A stretch of 64,000 nt of DNA from Tetragonia tetragonoides (GCA_038025085.1 CM076145.1:12063000-12126999), one strand, 5' to 3'; positions 24,735-37,944 are shown, numbered from the stretch's first letter. The notes: generated from the sequence alone by a model not told the origin. Program-made: numbers and translations.

Positions 24735-26246
24735 AGTCGTATGAGGTTATAAAACGCGTATATGCATTTAAAAGCTTGAGTTGAAGCTTGTTTGTACTTG
24801 TAAACATCCTTGGTTAAGTTTCTCACTCAAATGAATGCAAACAAAACATTTGGGTGCTTTCTCCTAATATACAACACAAAAGAACTCAATCTTTTTCACC
24901 GTAGTCATATCGGCTTTTAAAACGCGTAAATGCATTCAAAAGCTTGAGTTTAAGATTGTTTGTACTTGTAAACATCTTTGGTGTAGTTTCTCACTCAAAT
25001 GAATGCAAAGAAAACATTTGGGTGCGTTCTCTTAATATACAACACAAAAGAACTCAATCTCATTCACTCTTGTCGTATGAGCTTTTAAAACTCTTAAATA
25101 CATTCAAAATCTTGAGTTCAAGCTTGTTTGTAATTGTAAACATCCTTGGGGTAGTTTCACACTCAAATGAATGCAAAGAAACCATTTGGGTGCTTTCTCA
25201 GAAAATACAACACAAAAGAACTCAATCTCTTTCACCCTACTCGTAAGAGCTGTTAAAACGCGTAAATACATTCAAACGCTTGAGTTGAAACTTGTTTGTA
25301 CTTGTAAACATCCTTGGTGTAGTTTATCACTGAAATGAATGCAAACAAACCAGTTGGGTGATTTCTCTTAATATACAACACAAAAGAACTCAATCTCTTT
25401 TCGCCTAGTCGTAAGAGTTGTTAAAACGCGTAAATGCATTCAAAAGCTTGAGTTGAAACTTGTTTGTACTTGTAAACATCCTTGGTGTAGTTTCTCACTG
25501 AAATGAATGCAAACAAACCAGTTGGGTGATTTCTCTTAATATACAACACAAAAGAACTCAATCTCTTTCACCCTAGTTGTAAGAGCTGTTAAAATGCGTA
25601 AATGCATTCAAAAGGTGGAGTTAAAGCTTGTTTGTGCTTGTAAACATCCTTGGTGTAGTTTCTCACTCAAATGAATGCAAACAAAGCATTTGGGTGCTTT
25701 CTCTTAATATACAACACAAAAGAACTCAATCTCTTTCACCCTAGTTGTAAGAGCTCTTAAAATGCGTAAATGCATTCAAAAGGTGGAGTTGAAGCTTGTT
25801 TGTACTAGTAAACATCCTTGGTGTAGTTTCTCCCTCAAATGAATGCAAACAAAGCATTTGGGTGCTTTCTCTTAATATACAACACAAAAGAACTCAATAT
25901 CTTTCACCCTAGTTGTAAGAGCTAATAAAAAGCGTAAATGCATTCAAAAGGTGGAGTTGAAGCTTGTTTGTACTAGTAAACATCCTTGGTGTAGTTTCTC
26001 ACTCAAATGAATGCAAACAAAGCATTTGGGTGCTTTCTCTTAAAATACAACACAAAAGAACTCAATCTCTTTCACCCTAGATGTAAGAGCTGTTAAAACG
26101 CGTAAATGCATTCAAAAGGTGGAGTTAAAGCTTGTTTGTACTTGTAAACATCCTTGGTGTAGTTTCTCACTCAAATGAATGCAAACAAAGCATTTGGGTG
26201 CTTTCTCTTAATATACAACACAAAAGACCTCAATCTCTTTCACCCT
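24735..26246 (+). repeat. HOR copy 8 (type B)
   Basis: Has CTCCTAATATAC but the usual GAACTCAATCTC. Private change: CTTAAATACATTCAAAATC in monomer 3. Confidence 0.9.
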
Positions 26247-27758
26247 AGTCGTATGAGGTTATAAAACGCGTATATGCATTTAAAAGCTTGAGTTGAAGCT
26301 TGTTTGTACTTGTAAACATCCTTGGTTAAGTTTCTCACTCAAATGAATGCAAACAAAACATTTGGGTGCTTTCTCTTAATATACAACACAAAAGAACTCA
26401 ATCTTTTTCACCGTAGTCATATCGGCTTTTAAAACGCGTAAATGCATTCAAAAGCTTGAGTTTAAGATTGTTTGTACTTGTAAACATCTTTGGTGTAGTT
26501 TCTCACTCAAATGAAAGCAAAGAAAACATTTGGGTGCGTTCTCTTAATATACAACACAAAAGAACTCAATCTCATTCACTCTTGTCGTATGAGCTTTTAA
26601 AACTCTTAAATGCATTCAAAATCTTGAGTTCAAGCTTGTTTGTAATTGTAAACATCCTTGGGGTAGTTTCACACTCAAATGAATGCAAAGAAACCATTTG
26701 GGTGCTTTCTCAGAAAATACAACACAAAAGAACTCAATCTCTTTCACCCTACTCGTAAGAGCTGTTAAAACGCGTAAATACATTCAAACGCTTGAGTTGA
26801 AACTTGTTTGTACTTGTAAACATCCTTGGTGTAGTTTATCACTGAAATGAATGCAAACAAACCAGTTGGGTGATTTCTCTTAATATACAACACAAAAGAA
26901 CTCAATCTCTTTTCGCCTAGTCGTAAGAGTTGTTAAAACGCGTAAATGCATTCAAAAGCTTGAGTTGAAACTTGTTTGTACTTGTAAACATCCTTGGTGT
27001 AGTTTCTCACTGAAATGAATGCAAACAAACCAGTTGGGTGATTTCTCTTAATATACAACACAAAAGAACTCAATCTCTTTCACCCTAGTTGTAAGAGCTG
27101 TTAAAATGCGTAAATGCATTCAAAAGGTGGAGTTAAAGCTTGTTTGTGCTTGTAAACATCCTTGGTGTAGTTTCTCACTCAAATGAATGCAAACAAAGCA
27201 TTTGGGTGCTTTCTCTTAATATACAACACAAAAGAACTCAATCTCTTTCACCCTAGTTGTAAGAGCTCTTAAAATGCGTAAATGCATTCAAAAGGTGGAG
27301 TTGAAGCTTGTTTGTACTAGTAAACATCCTTGGTGTAGTTTCTCCCTCAAATGAATGCAAACAAAGCATTTGGGTGCTTTCTCTTAATATACAACACAAA
27401 AGAACTCAATATCTTTCACCCTAGTTGTAAGAGCTAATAAAAAGCGTAAATGCATTCAAAAGGTGGAGTTGAAGCTTGTTTGTACTAGTAAACATCCTTG
27501 GTGTAGTTTCTCACTCAAATGAATGCAAACAAAGCATTTGGGTGCTTTCTCTTAAAATACAACACAAAAGAACTCAATCTCTTTCACCCTAGATGTAAGA
27601 GCTGTTAAAACGCGTAAATGCATTCAAAAGGTGGAGTTAAAGCTTGTTTGTACTTGTAAACATCCTTGGTGTAGTTTCTCACTCAAATGAATGCAAACAA
27701 AGCATTTGGGTGCTTTCTCTTAATATACAACACAAAAGACCTCAATCTCTTTCACCCT
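26247..27758 (+). repeat. HOR copy 9 (type B, AAAGC variant)
   Basis: Reads CTCTTAATATAC in monomer 1 and AAATGAAAGCAAAGAAAAC in monomer 2, a variant shared only with copies 11 and 12. Confidence 0.9.
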
Positions 27759-29270
27759 AGTCGTATGAGGTTATAAAACGCGTATATGCATTTAAAAGCT
27801 TGAGTTGAAGCTTGTTTGTACTTGTAAACATCCTTGGTTAAGTTTCTCACTCAAATGAATGCAAACAAAACATTTGGGTGCTTTCTCCTAATATACAACA
27901 CAAAAGAACTCAATCTTTTTCACCGTAGTCATATCGGCTTTTAAAACGCGTAAATGCATTCAAAAGCTTGAGTTTAAGATTGTTTGTACTTGTAAACATC
28001 TTTGGTGTAGTTTCTCACTCAAATGAATGCAAAGAAAACATTTGGGTGCGTTCTCTTAATATACAACACAAAAGAACTCAATCTCATTCACTCTTGTCGT
28101 ATGAGCTTTTAAAACTCTTAAATGCATTCAAAATCTTGAGTTCAAGCTTGTTTGTAATTGTAAACATCCTTGGGGTAGTTTCACACTCAAATGAATGCAA
28201 AGAAACCATTTGGGTGCTTTCTCAGAAAATACAACACAAAAGAACTCAATCTCTTTCACCCTACTCGTAAGAGCTGTTAAAACGCGTAAATACATTCAAA
28301 CGCTTGAGTTGAAACTTGTTTGTACTTGTAAACATCCTTGGTGTAGTTTATCACTGAAATGAATGCAAACAAACCAGTTGGGTGATTTCTCTTAATATAC
28401 AACACAAAAGAACTCAATCTCTTTTCGCCTAGTCGTAAGAGTTGTTAAAACGCGTAAATGCATTCAAAAGCTTGAGTTGAAACTTGTTTGTACTTGTAAA
28501 CATCCTTGGTGTAGTTTCTCACTGAAATGAATGCAAACAAACCAGTTGGGTGATTTCTCTTAATATACAACACAAAAGAACTCAATCTCTTTCACCCTAG
28601 TTGTAAGAGCTGTTAAAATGCGTAAATGCATTCAAAAGGTGGAGTTAAAGCTTGTTTGTGCTTGTAAACATCCTTGGTGTAGTTTCTCACTCAAATGAAT
28701 GCAAACAAAGCATTTGGGTGCTTTCTCTTAATATACAACACAAAAGAACTCAATCTCTTTCACCCTAGTTGTAAGAGCTCTTAAAATGCGTAAATGCATT
28801 CAAAAGGTGGAGTTGAAGCTTGTTTGTACTAGTAAACATCCTTGGTGTAGTTTCTCCCTCAAATGAATGCAAACAAAGCATTTGGGTGCTTTCTCTTAAT
28901 ATACAACACAAAAGAACTCAATATCTTTCACCCTAGTTGTAAGAGCTAATAAAAAGCGTAAATGCATTCAAAAGGTGGAGTTGAAGCTTGTTTGTACTAG
29001 TAAACATCCTTGGTGTAGTTTCTCACTCAAATGAATGCAAACAAAGCATTTGGGTGCTTTCTCTTAAAATACAACACAAAAGAACTCAATCTCTTTCACC
29101 CTAGATGTAAGAGCTGTTAAAACGCGTAAATGCATTCAAAAGGTGGAGTTAAAGCTTGTTTGTACTTGTAAACATCCTTGGTGTAGTTTCTCACTCAAAT
29201 GAATGCAAACAAAGCATTTGGGTGCTTTCTCTTAATATACAACACAAAAGACCTCAATCTCTTTCACCCT
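27759..29270 (+). repeat. HOR copy 10 (type B)
   Basis: Returns to CTCCTAATATAC and AATGAATGCAAAG as in copy 8, so copies 8-9 and 10-11 form a second 3024-bp alternation. Confidence 0.9.
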
Positions 29271-30782
29271 AGTCGTATGAGGTTATAAAACGCGTATATG
29301 CATTTAAAAGCTTGAGTTGAAGCTTGTTTGTACTTGTAAACATCCTTGGTTAAGTTTCTCACTCAAATGAATGCAAACAAAACATTTGGGTGCTTTCTCT
29401 TAATATACAACACAAAAGAACTCAATCTTTTTCACCGTAGTCATATCGGCTTTTAAAACGCGTAAATGCATTCAAAAGCTTGAGTTTAAGATTGTTTGTA
29501 CTTGTAAACATCTTTGGTGTAGTTTCTCACTCAAATGAAAGCAAAGAAAACATTTGGGTGCGTTCTCTTAATATACAACACAAAAGAACTCAATCTCATT
29601 CACTCTTGTCGTATGAGCTTTTAAAACTCTTAAATGCATTCAAAATCTTGAGTTCAAGCTTGTTTGTAATTGTAAACAACCTTGGGGTAGTTTCACACTC
29701 AAATGAATGCAAAGAAACCATTTGGGTGCTTTCTCAGAAAATACAACACAAAAGAACTCAATCTCTTTCACCCTACTCGTAAGAGCTGTTAAAACGCGTA
29801 AATACATTCAAACGCTTGAGTTGAAACTTGTTTGTACTTGTAAACATCCTTGGTGTAGTTTATCACTGAAATGAATGCAAACAAACCAGTTGGGTGATTT
29901 CTCTTAATATACAACACAAAAGAACTCAATCTCTTTTCGCCTAGTCGTAAGAGTTGTTAAAACGCGTAAATGCATTCAAAAGCTTGAGTTGAAACTTGTT
30001 TGTACTTGTAAACATCCTTGGTGTAGTTTCTCACTGAAATGAATGCAAACAAACCAGTTGGGTGATTTCTCTTAATATACAACACAAAAGAACTCAATCT
30101 CTTTCACCCTAGTTGTAAGAGCTGTTAAAATGCGTAAATGCATTCAAAAGGTGGAGTTAAAGCTTGTTTGTGCTTGTAAACATCCTTGGTGTAGTTTCTC
30201 ACTCAAATGAATGCAAACAAAGCATTTGGGTGCTTTCTCTTAATATACAACACAAAAGAACTCAATCTCTTTCACCCTAGTTGTAAGAGCTCTTAAAATG
30301 CGTAAATGCATTCAAAAGGTGGAGTTGAAGCTTGTTTGTACTAGTAAACATCCTTGGTGTAGTTTCTCCCTCAAATGAATGCAAACAAAGCATTTGGGTG
30401 CTTTCTCTTAATATACAACACAAAAGAACTCAATATCTTTCACCCTAGTTGTAAGAGCTAATAAAAAGCGTAAATGCATTCAAAAGGTGGAGTTGAAGCT
30501 TGTTTGTACTAGTAAACATCCTTGGTGTAGTTTCTCACTCAAATGAATGCAAACAAAGCATTTGGGTGCTTTCTCTTAAAATACAACACAAAAGAACTCA
30601 ATCTCTTTCACCCTAGATGTAAGAGCTGTTAAAACGCGTAAATGCATTCAAAAGGTGGAGTTAAAGCTTGTTTGTACTTGTAAACATCCTTGGTGTAGTT
30701 TCTCACTCAAATGAATGCAAACAAAGCATTTGGGTGCTTTCTCTTAATATACAACACAAAAGACCTCAATCTCTTTCACCCT
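29271..30782 (+). repeat. HOR copy 11 (type B, AAAGC variant)
   Basis: Shares AAATGAAAGCAAAG with copies 9 and 12. Private change: GTAAACAACCTTGGGG in monomer 3. Confidence 0.9.
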
Positions 30783-32294
30783 AGTCGTATGAGGTTATAA
30801 AACGAGTATATGCATTTAAAAGCTTGAGTTGAAGCTTGTTTGTACTTGTAAACATCCTTGGTTAAGTTTCTCACTCAAATGAATGCAAACAAAACATTTG
30901 GGTGCTTTCTCTTAATATACAACACAAAAGAACTCAATCTTTTTCACCGTAGTCATATCGGCTTTTAAAACGCGTAAATGCATTCAAAAGCTTGAGTTTA
31001 AGATTGTTTGTACTTGTAAACATCTTTGGTGTAGTTTCTCACTCAAATGAAAGCAAAGAAAACATTTGGGTGCGTTCTCTTAATATACAACACAAAAGAA
31101 CTCAATCTCATTCACCCTTGTCGTATGAGCTTTTAAAACTCTTAAATGCATTCAAAATCTTGAGTTCAAGCTTGTTTGTAATTGTAAACATCCTTGGGGT
31201 AGTTTCACACTCAAATGAATGCAAAGAAACCATTTGGGTGCTTTCTCAGAAAATACAACACAAAAGAACTCAATCTCTTTCACCCTACTCGTAAGAGCTG
31301 TTAAAACGCGTAAATACATTCAAACGCTTGAGTTGAAACTTGTTTGTACTTGTAAACATCCTTGGTGTAGTTTATCACTGAAATGAATGCAAACAAACCA
31401 GTTGGGTGATTTCTCTTAATATACAACACAAAAGAACTCAATCTCTTTTCGCCTAGTCGTAAGAGTTGTTAAAACGCGTAAATGCATTCAAAAGCTTGAG
31501 TTGAAACTTGTTTGTACTTGTAAACATCCTTGGTGTAGTTTCTCACTGAAATGAATGCAATCAAACCAGTTGGGTGATTTCTCTTAATATACAACACAAA
31601 AGAACTCAATCTCTTTCACCCTAGTTGTAAGAGCTGTTAAAATGCGTAAATGCATTCAAAAGGTGGAGTTAAAGCTTGTTTGTGCTTGTAAACATCCTTG
31701 GTGTAGTTTCTCACTCAAATGAATGCAAACAAAGCATTTGGGTGCTTTCTCTTAATATACAACACAAAAGAACTCAATCTCTTTCACCCTAGTTGTAAGA
31801 GCTCTTAAAATGCGTATATGCATTCAAAAGGTGGAGTTGAAGCTTGTTTGTACTAGTAAACATCCTTGGTGTAGTTTCTCACTCAAATGAATGCAAACAA
31901 AGCATTTGGGTGCTTTCTCTTAATATACAACACAAAAGAACTCAATATCTTTCACCCTAGTTGTAAGAGCTAATAAAAAGCGTAAATGCATTCAAAAGGT
32001 GGAGTTCAAGCTTGTTTGTACTAGTAAACATCCTTGGTGTAGTTTCTCACTCAAATGAATGCAAACAAAGCATTTGGGTGCTTTCTCTTAAAATACAACA
32101 CAAAAGAACTCAATCTCTTTCACCCTAGATGTAAGAGCTGTTAAAACGCGTAAATGCATTCAAAAGGTGGAGTTAAAGCTTGTTTGTACTTGTAAACATC
32201 CTTGGTGTAGTTTCTCACTCAAATGAATGCAAACAAAGCATTTGGGTGCTTTCTCTTAATATACAACACAAAAGACCTCAATCTCTTTCACCCT
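30783..32294 (+). repeat. HOR copy 12 (A/B mosaic, edge copy)
   Basis: A mixture: CATTCACCCTTG and TCTCACTCAAATG as in type A, but CACCCTACTCG and TAGTTTATC as in type B, plus AAATGAAAGC. Edge changes are AACGAGTATATGC, AATGCAATCAAACC, GCGTATATGCATTC in monomer 7 and GGTGGAGTTCAAGC. The change GCGTATATGC is also in the embedded copies at 34151 and 37945, making this the closest relative of their source. Confidence 0.88.
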
Positions 32295-32474
32295 AGTCAT
32301 ATGAGCTTTTAAAACGCGTAAATACATTCAAAATTTTGAGTTGAAGCTTGTTTGTAGTTGTAAACATCCTTGGTGTAGTTTCTCCCTCAAATGAATGCAA
32401 ACAAAGCATTTGGGTGCTTTTTCTTAATATACAACACAAAAGAACTCAATCTCTTTCACCCTAGATGTAACAGC

Positions 32475-32724
32475 TTTTAAGGCCTAGGGTGTTGTTTGCA
32501 TTCATTTTACAATTATACTTCTACACTTGTACCAAATGAATGCATTCTTCTGACAATATAAACACTAGTTTTAGCATGCAAGCACAGGTATACTCAAAAG
32601 AAACTACGCAGTACAAACAAGCGTTTTAAAAGCTTGTTTGTACTTGTAAACATTTGGGTGATACTTTAAACAAGCTTTTTACAAGTATAAACAATCCTAG
32701 GTGTAGGTGACATTATGATTATCC
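32475..32724 (+). repeat. Insert block, copy 1 (partly non-satellite)
   Basis: Contains about 115 bp unlike the satellite (CAATTATACTTCTACACTTG, GACAATATAAACACTAG, TAGCATGCAAGCACAGG), then rearranged satellite pieces. A perfect inverted repeat with 13-bp arms and loop GTTTTAAAA lies at 32610-32644. Copies are at 35911-36183 and 39706-39978. No coding potential is seen and the origin is unknown. Confidence 0.85.
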
Positions 32725-34150
32725 TTAAAAGCTTGAGTTTAAGCTTGTTTGTACTCGTAAACATCCTAGGTGTAGTTTCACACTCAAATGAATGTAAACA
32801 AAGCATTTGCGAGCTTTTTCTTAATATACAACACAAAAGAACTCAATCTCTTTTCGCCTAGTCGTAAGAGCTGTTAAAAGGCGTAAATGCATTCAAAAGC
32901 TTGAGTTGAAACTTGTTTGTACTTGTAAACATCCTTGGTGTAGTTTCTCATTCAAATGAATGCAAACAAACCATTTGGGTGATTTCTGTTCAAACGCGTA
33001 AATGCATTCAAAAGGTGGAGTTAAAGCTTGTTTGTACTTGTAAACATCCTTGGTGTAGTTTCTCACTCAAATGAATGCAAACAAAGCATTTGGGTGCTTT
33101 CTCTTAATATACAACACAAAAGACCTCAATCTCTTTCAACCTAATCGTAAGAGCTGTTAAAACGCGTAAATACATTCAAAAGCTTGAGTTGAAGCTTGTT
33201 TGTACTTGTAAACATCTTTGGTGTAGTTTCTCACTCAAATGAATGCAAAGAAAACATTTGGGTGCGTTCTCTTAATATACAACACAAAAGAACTCAATCT
33301 CTTTCACCCTTGTCGTATGAGCTTTTAAAACGCTTAAATGCATTCAAAAGCTTGAGTTCAAGCTTGTTTGTAGTTGTAAACATCATTGGGGTAGTTTCAC
33401 ACTCAATAAATGTAAACAAAGCATTTGCGAGCTTTTTCTTAATATACAACACAAAAGAACTCAATCTCTTTCACCCTAGTTGTAAGAGCTGTTAAAATGC
33501 GTAAATGCTTTCAAAAGCTTGAGTTGAAGCTTGTTTGTACTTGTAAACATCCTTGGTGTAGTTTCTCACTCAAATGAATGCAAACAAAGCATTTGGGTGC
33601 TTTCTCTTAATATACAACACAAAAGAACTCAATCTCTTTCACCCTAGATGTAAGAGCTGTTAATACGCGTAAATGCATTCAAAAGGTGGAGTTAAAGCTT
33701 GTTTGTACTTGTAAACATCCTTGGTGTAGTTTCTCACTCAAATGAATGCAAACAAAGCATTTGGGTGCTTTCTCTTAATTTACAACACAAAAGACCTCAA
33801 TCTCTTTCACCCTAGTCGTATGAGGTTTTAAAACGCGTAAATGCTTTCAAAAGCCTGAGTTCAAGCTTGTTTTTACTTGTAAACATCCTTGGTGTAGTTT
33901 CTCCCTCAAATGAATGCAACACAAAGCATTTGGGTGCTTTCTCTTAATATACAACACAAAAGAACTCAATCTCTTTCACCCTAGTCGTATGAGGTTATAA
34001 AACGCGTATATGCATTCAAAAGCTTGAGTTGAAGCTTGTTTGTACTTGTAAACATCCTTGGTGTAGTTTCTCACTCAAATGAATGCAAACAAATCATTTG
34101 GGTGCTTTCTCTTAATATACAACACAAAAGACCTCAATCTCTTTCACCCT

Positions 34151-37100
34151 AGTCGTATGAGGTTATAAAACGCGTATATGCATTCAAAAGCTTGAGTTGA
34201 AGCTTGTTTGTACTTGTAAACATCCTTGGTTAAGTTTCTCACTCAAATGAATGCAAACAAAGCATTTGGGTGCTTTCTCTTAATATACAACACAAAAGAA
34301 CTCAATCTTTTTCACCGTAGTCATATCGGCTTTTAAAACGCGTAAATGCATTCAAAAGCTTGAGTTTAAGATTGTTTGTACTTGTAAACATCTTGGTGTA
34401 GTTTCTCACTCAAATGAATGCAAAGAAAACATTTGGGTGCGTTCTCTTAATATACAACACAAAAGAACTCAATCTCATTCACCCTTGTCGTATGAGCTTT
34501 TAAAACTCTTAAATGCATTCAAAATCTTGAGTTCAAGCTTGTTTGGAATTGTAAACATCCTTGGGGTAGTTTCACACTCAAATGAATGCAAAGAAACCAT
34601 TTGGGTGCTTTCTCAGAAAATACAACACAAAAGAATTCAATCTCTTTCACCCTACTCGTAAGAGCTGTTAAAACGCGTAAATACATTCAAACGCTTGAGT
34701 TGAAACTTGTTTGTACTTGTAAACATCCTTGGTGTAGTTTATCACTGAAATGAATGCAAACAAACCAGTTGGGTGATTTCTCTTAATATACAACACAAAA
34801 GAACTCAATCTCTTTTCGCCTAGTCGTAAGAGTTGTTAAAACGCGTAAATGCATTCAAAAGCTTGAGTTGAAACTTGTTTGTACTTGTAAACATCCTTGG
34901 TGTAGTTTCTCACTGAAATGAATGCAAACAAACCAGTTGGGTGATTTCTCTTAATATACAACACAAAAGAACTCAATCTCTTTCACCCTAGTTGTAAGAG
35001 CTGTTAAAATGCGTAAATGCATTCAAAAGGTGGAGTTAAAGCTTGTTTGTGCTTGTAAACATCCTTGGTGTAGTTTCTCACTCAAATGAATGCAAACAAA
35101 GCATTTGGGTGCTTTCTCTTAATATACAACACAAAAGAACTCAATCTCTTTCACCCTAGTTGTAAGAGCTCTTAAAATGCGTATATGCATTCAAAAGGTG
35201 GAGTTGAAGCTTGTTTGTACTAGTAAACATCCTTGGTGTAGTTTCTCACTCAAATGAATGCAAACAAAGCATTTGGGTGCTTTCTCTTAATATACAACAC
35301 AAAAGAACTCAATATCTTTCACCCTAGTTGTAAGAGCTAATAAAAAGCGTAAATGCATTCAAAAGGTGGAGTTGAAGCTTGTTTGTACTAGTAAACATCC
35401 TTGGTGTAGTTTCTCACTCAAATGAATGCAAACAAAGCATTTGGGTGCTTTCCCTTAAAATACAACACAAAAGAACTCAATCTCTTTCACCCTAGATGTA
35501 AGAGCTGTTAAAACGCGTAAATGCATTTAAAAGGTGGAGTTAAAGCTTGTTTGTACTTGTAAACATCCTTGGTGTAGTTTCTCACTCAAATGAATGCAAA
35601 CAAAGCATTTGGGTGCTTTCTCTTAATATACAACACAACAGACCTCAATCTCTTTCACCCTAGTCATATGAGCTTTTAAAACGCGTAAATACATTCAAAA
35701 TTTTGAGTTGAAGCTTGTTTGTACTTGTAAACATCCTTGGTGTAGTTTCTCCCTCAAATGAATGCAAACAAAGCATTTGGGTGCTTTCTCTTAATATACA
35801 ACACAAAAGAACTCAATCTCTTTCACCCTAGATGTAACAGCTGTTAAAACGCGTAAATGCATTCAAAAGGTGGAGTTAAAGCTTGGTTGTACTTGTAAAC
35901 ATCCTTGGTGTATTTTTGAAGCGTTTTAACATCCTTTAAGGCCTAGGGTGTAGTTTGCATTCATTTTACAATTATACTTCTACACTTGTACCAAATGAAT
36001 GCATTCTTCTGACAATATAAACACTAGTTTTAGCATGCAAGCACAGGTATACTCAAAAGAAACTACGCAGTACAAACAAGCGTTTTAAAAGCTTGTTTGT
36101 ACTTGTAAACATTTGGGTGATACTTTAAACAAGCTTTTTACAAGTATAAACAATCCTAGGTGTAGGTGACATTATGATTATCCTTAAAAGCTTGAGTGTA
36201 AGCTTGTTTGTACTCGTAAACATCCTAGGTGTAGTTTCACACTCAAATGAATGTAAACAAAGCATTTGCGAGCTTTTTCTTAATATACAACACAAAAGAA
36301 CTCAATCTCTTTTCGCCTAGTCGTAAGAGCTGTTAAAACCCGTAAATGCATTCAAAAGCTTGAGTTGAAACTTGTTTGTACTTGTAAACATCCTTGGTGT
36401 AGTTTCTCATTCAAATGAATGCAAACAAACCATTTGGGTGATTTCTGTTCAAACGCGTAAATGCATTCAAAAGGTGGAGTTAAAGCTTGTTTGTACTTGT
36501 AAACATCCTTGGTGTAGTTTCTCACTCAAATGAATGCAAACAAAGCATTTGGGAGCTTTCTCTTAATATACAACACAAAAGACCTCAATCTCTTTCAACC
36601 TAATCGTAAGAGCTGTTAAAACGCGTAAATACATTCAAAAGCTTGAGTTGAAGCTTGTTTGTACTTGTAAACATCTTTGGTGTAGTTTCTCACTCAAATG
36701 AATGCAAAGAAAACATTTGGGTGCGTTCTCTTAATATACAACACAAAAGAACTCAATCTCTTTCACCCTTGTCGTATGAGCTTTTAAAACGCTTAAATGC
36801 ATTCAAAAGCTTGAGTTCAAGCTTGTTTGTAGTTGTAAACATCATTGGGGTAGTTTCACACTCAATAAATGTAAACAAAGCATTTGCGAGATTTTTCTTA
36901 ATATACAACACAAAAGAACTCAATCTCTATCACCCTAGTTGTAAGAGCTGTTAAAATGCGTAAATGCTTTCAAAAGCTTGAGTTGAAGCTTGTTTGTACT
37001 TGTAAACATCCTTGGTGTAGTTTCTCACTCAAATGAATGCAAACAAAGCATTTGGGTGCTTTCTCTTAATATACAACACAAAAGAACTCAATCTCTTTCA

Positions 37101-37944
37101 CCCTAGATGTAAGAGCTGTTAATACGCGTAAATGCATTCAAAAGGTGGAGTTAAAGCTTGTTTGTACTTGTAAACATCCTTGGTGTAGTTTCTCACTCAA
37201 ATGAATGCAAACAAAGCATTTGGGTGCTTTCTCTTAATTTACAACACAAAAGACCTCAATCTCTTTCACCCTAGTCGTATGAGGTTTTAAAACGCGTAAA
37301 TGCTTTCAAAAGCCTGAGTTCAAGCTTGTTTTTACTTGTAAACATCCTTGGTGTAGTTTCTCCCTCAAATGAATGCAAACAAAGCATTTGGGTGCTTTCT
37401 CTTAATATACAACACAAAAGAACTCAATCTCTTTCACCCTAGTCGTATGAGGTTTTAAAACGCGTATATGCATTCAAAAGCTTAAGTTGAAGCTTGTTGG
37501 TACTTGTAAACATCTTTGGTGTAGTTTCTCACCCAAATGAATGCAAAGAAAACATTTGGGTGCGTTCTCTTAATATACAACACAAAAGAACTCAATCTCT
37601 TTCACCCCAGTCATATGAGCTTTTAAAACGCGTAAACACATTCAAAAACTTGAGTTGAAGCTTGCTTGTACTTGTAAACATCCTTGGTGTAGTTTCTCAC
37701 TCCAATGAATGCAAACAAAGCTTTTGGGTGCTTTCTCTGAAAATACAACACAAAAGAACTCAATCTCTTTCACCCTAGTCGTATGAGGTTATAAAACGCG
37801 TATATGCATTCAAAAGCTTGAGTTGAAGCTTGTTTGTACTTGTAAACATCCTTGGTGTAGTTTCTCACTCAAATGAATGCAAACAAATCATTTGGGTGCT
37901 TTCTCTTAATATACAACACAAAAGACCTCAATCTCTTTCACCCT
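34151..37944 (+). repeat. Compound repeat unit 2
   Basis: Begins with an embedded HOR copy (34151 to about 35653) that has a 1-bp deletion (ACATCTTGGTG near 34390) and TTTGGAATTG. It continues with the insert block and flanking monomers, including the two monomers at about 37451-37787 that unit 1 lacks. Confidence 0.88.
35911..36183 (+). repeat. Insert block, copy 2
   Basis: Same block as at 32475, offset 3459 in the shared part, with the full left edge TATTTTTGAAGCGTTTTAAC that unit 1 lacks. The 13-bp inverted repeat is at 36069-36103. Confidence 0.85.

Larger units (their letters stand above)
14161..32294 (+). repeat. 1512-bp nine-monomer higher-order repeat array, 12 copies
   Basis: Twelve head-to-tail units, each starting at AGTCGTATGAGGTTATAAAA. 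Starts lie at 14161, 15663, 17175, 18687, 20199, 21711, 23223, 24735, 26247, 27759, 29271 and 30783, and the last unit ends at 32294. Spacing is exactly 1512 bp (9 x 168) except the first, 1502 bp. Within a unit the nine monomers are told apart by their landmark: GTCGTATGAGG, GTCATATCGG, TTGTCGTATGAGC, ACTCGTAAG, CGCCTAGTCGTAAG, GTTGTAAG, GTTGTAAGAGCTCTTAAAA, GAGCTAATAAAAAGCG and GATGTAAG. Units differ from each other by only a few bases, while monomers within a unit differ much more, the signature of recent unit-level amplification. Confidence 0.97.
30783..34150 (+). repeat. Compound repeat unit 1 (HOR copy plus insert block)
   Basis: HOR copy 12 followed by further monomers, the insert block at 32475-32724 and more monomers up to the next HOR copy at 34151. 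Compared with the later units it lacks about 92 bp just before the insert block and about two monomers (336 bp) near its end, explaining offsets of 3367, 3459 and 3794 bp at different points. Confidence 0.88.

Noticed and set aside
14161..32294. CENP-B box in the monomer
   Set aside because: I searched for a TTCG....A..CGGGA-like core and found nothing close; the only CG-rich motif is ACGCGT.
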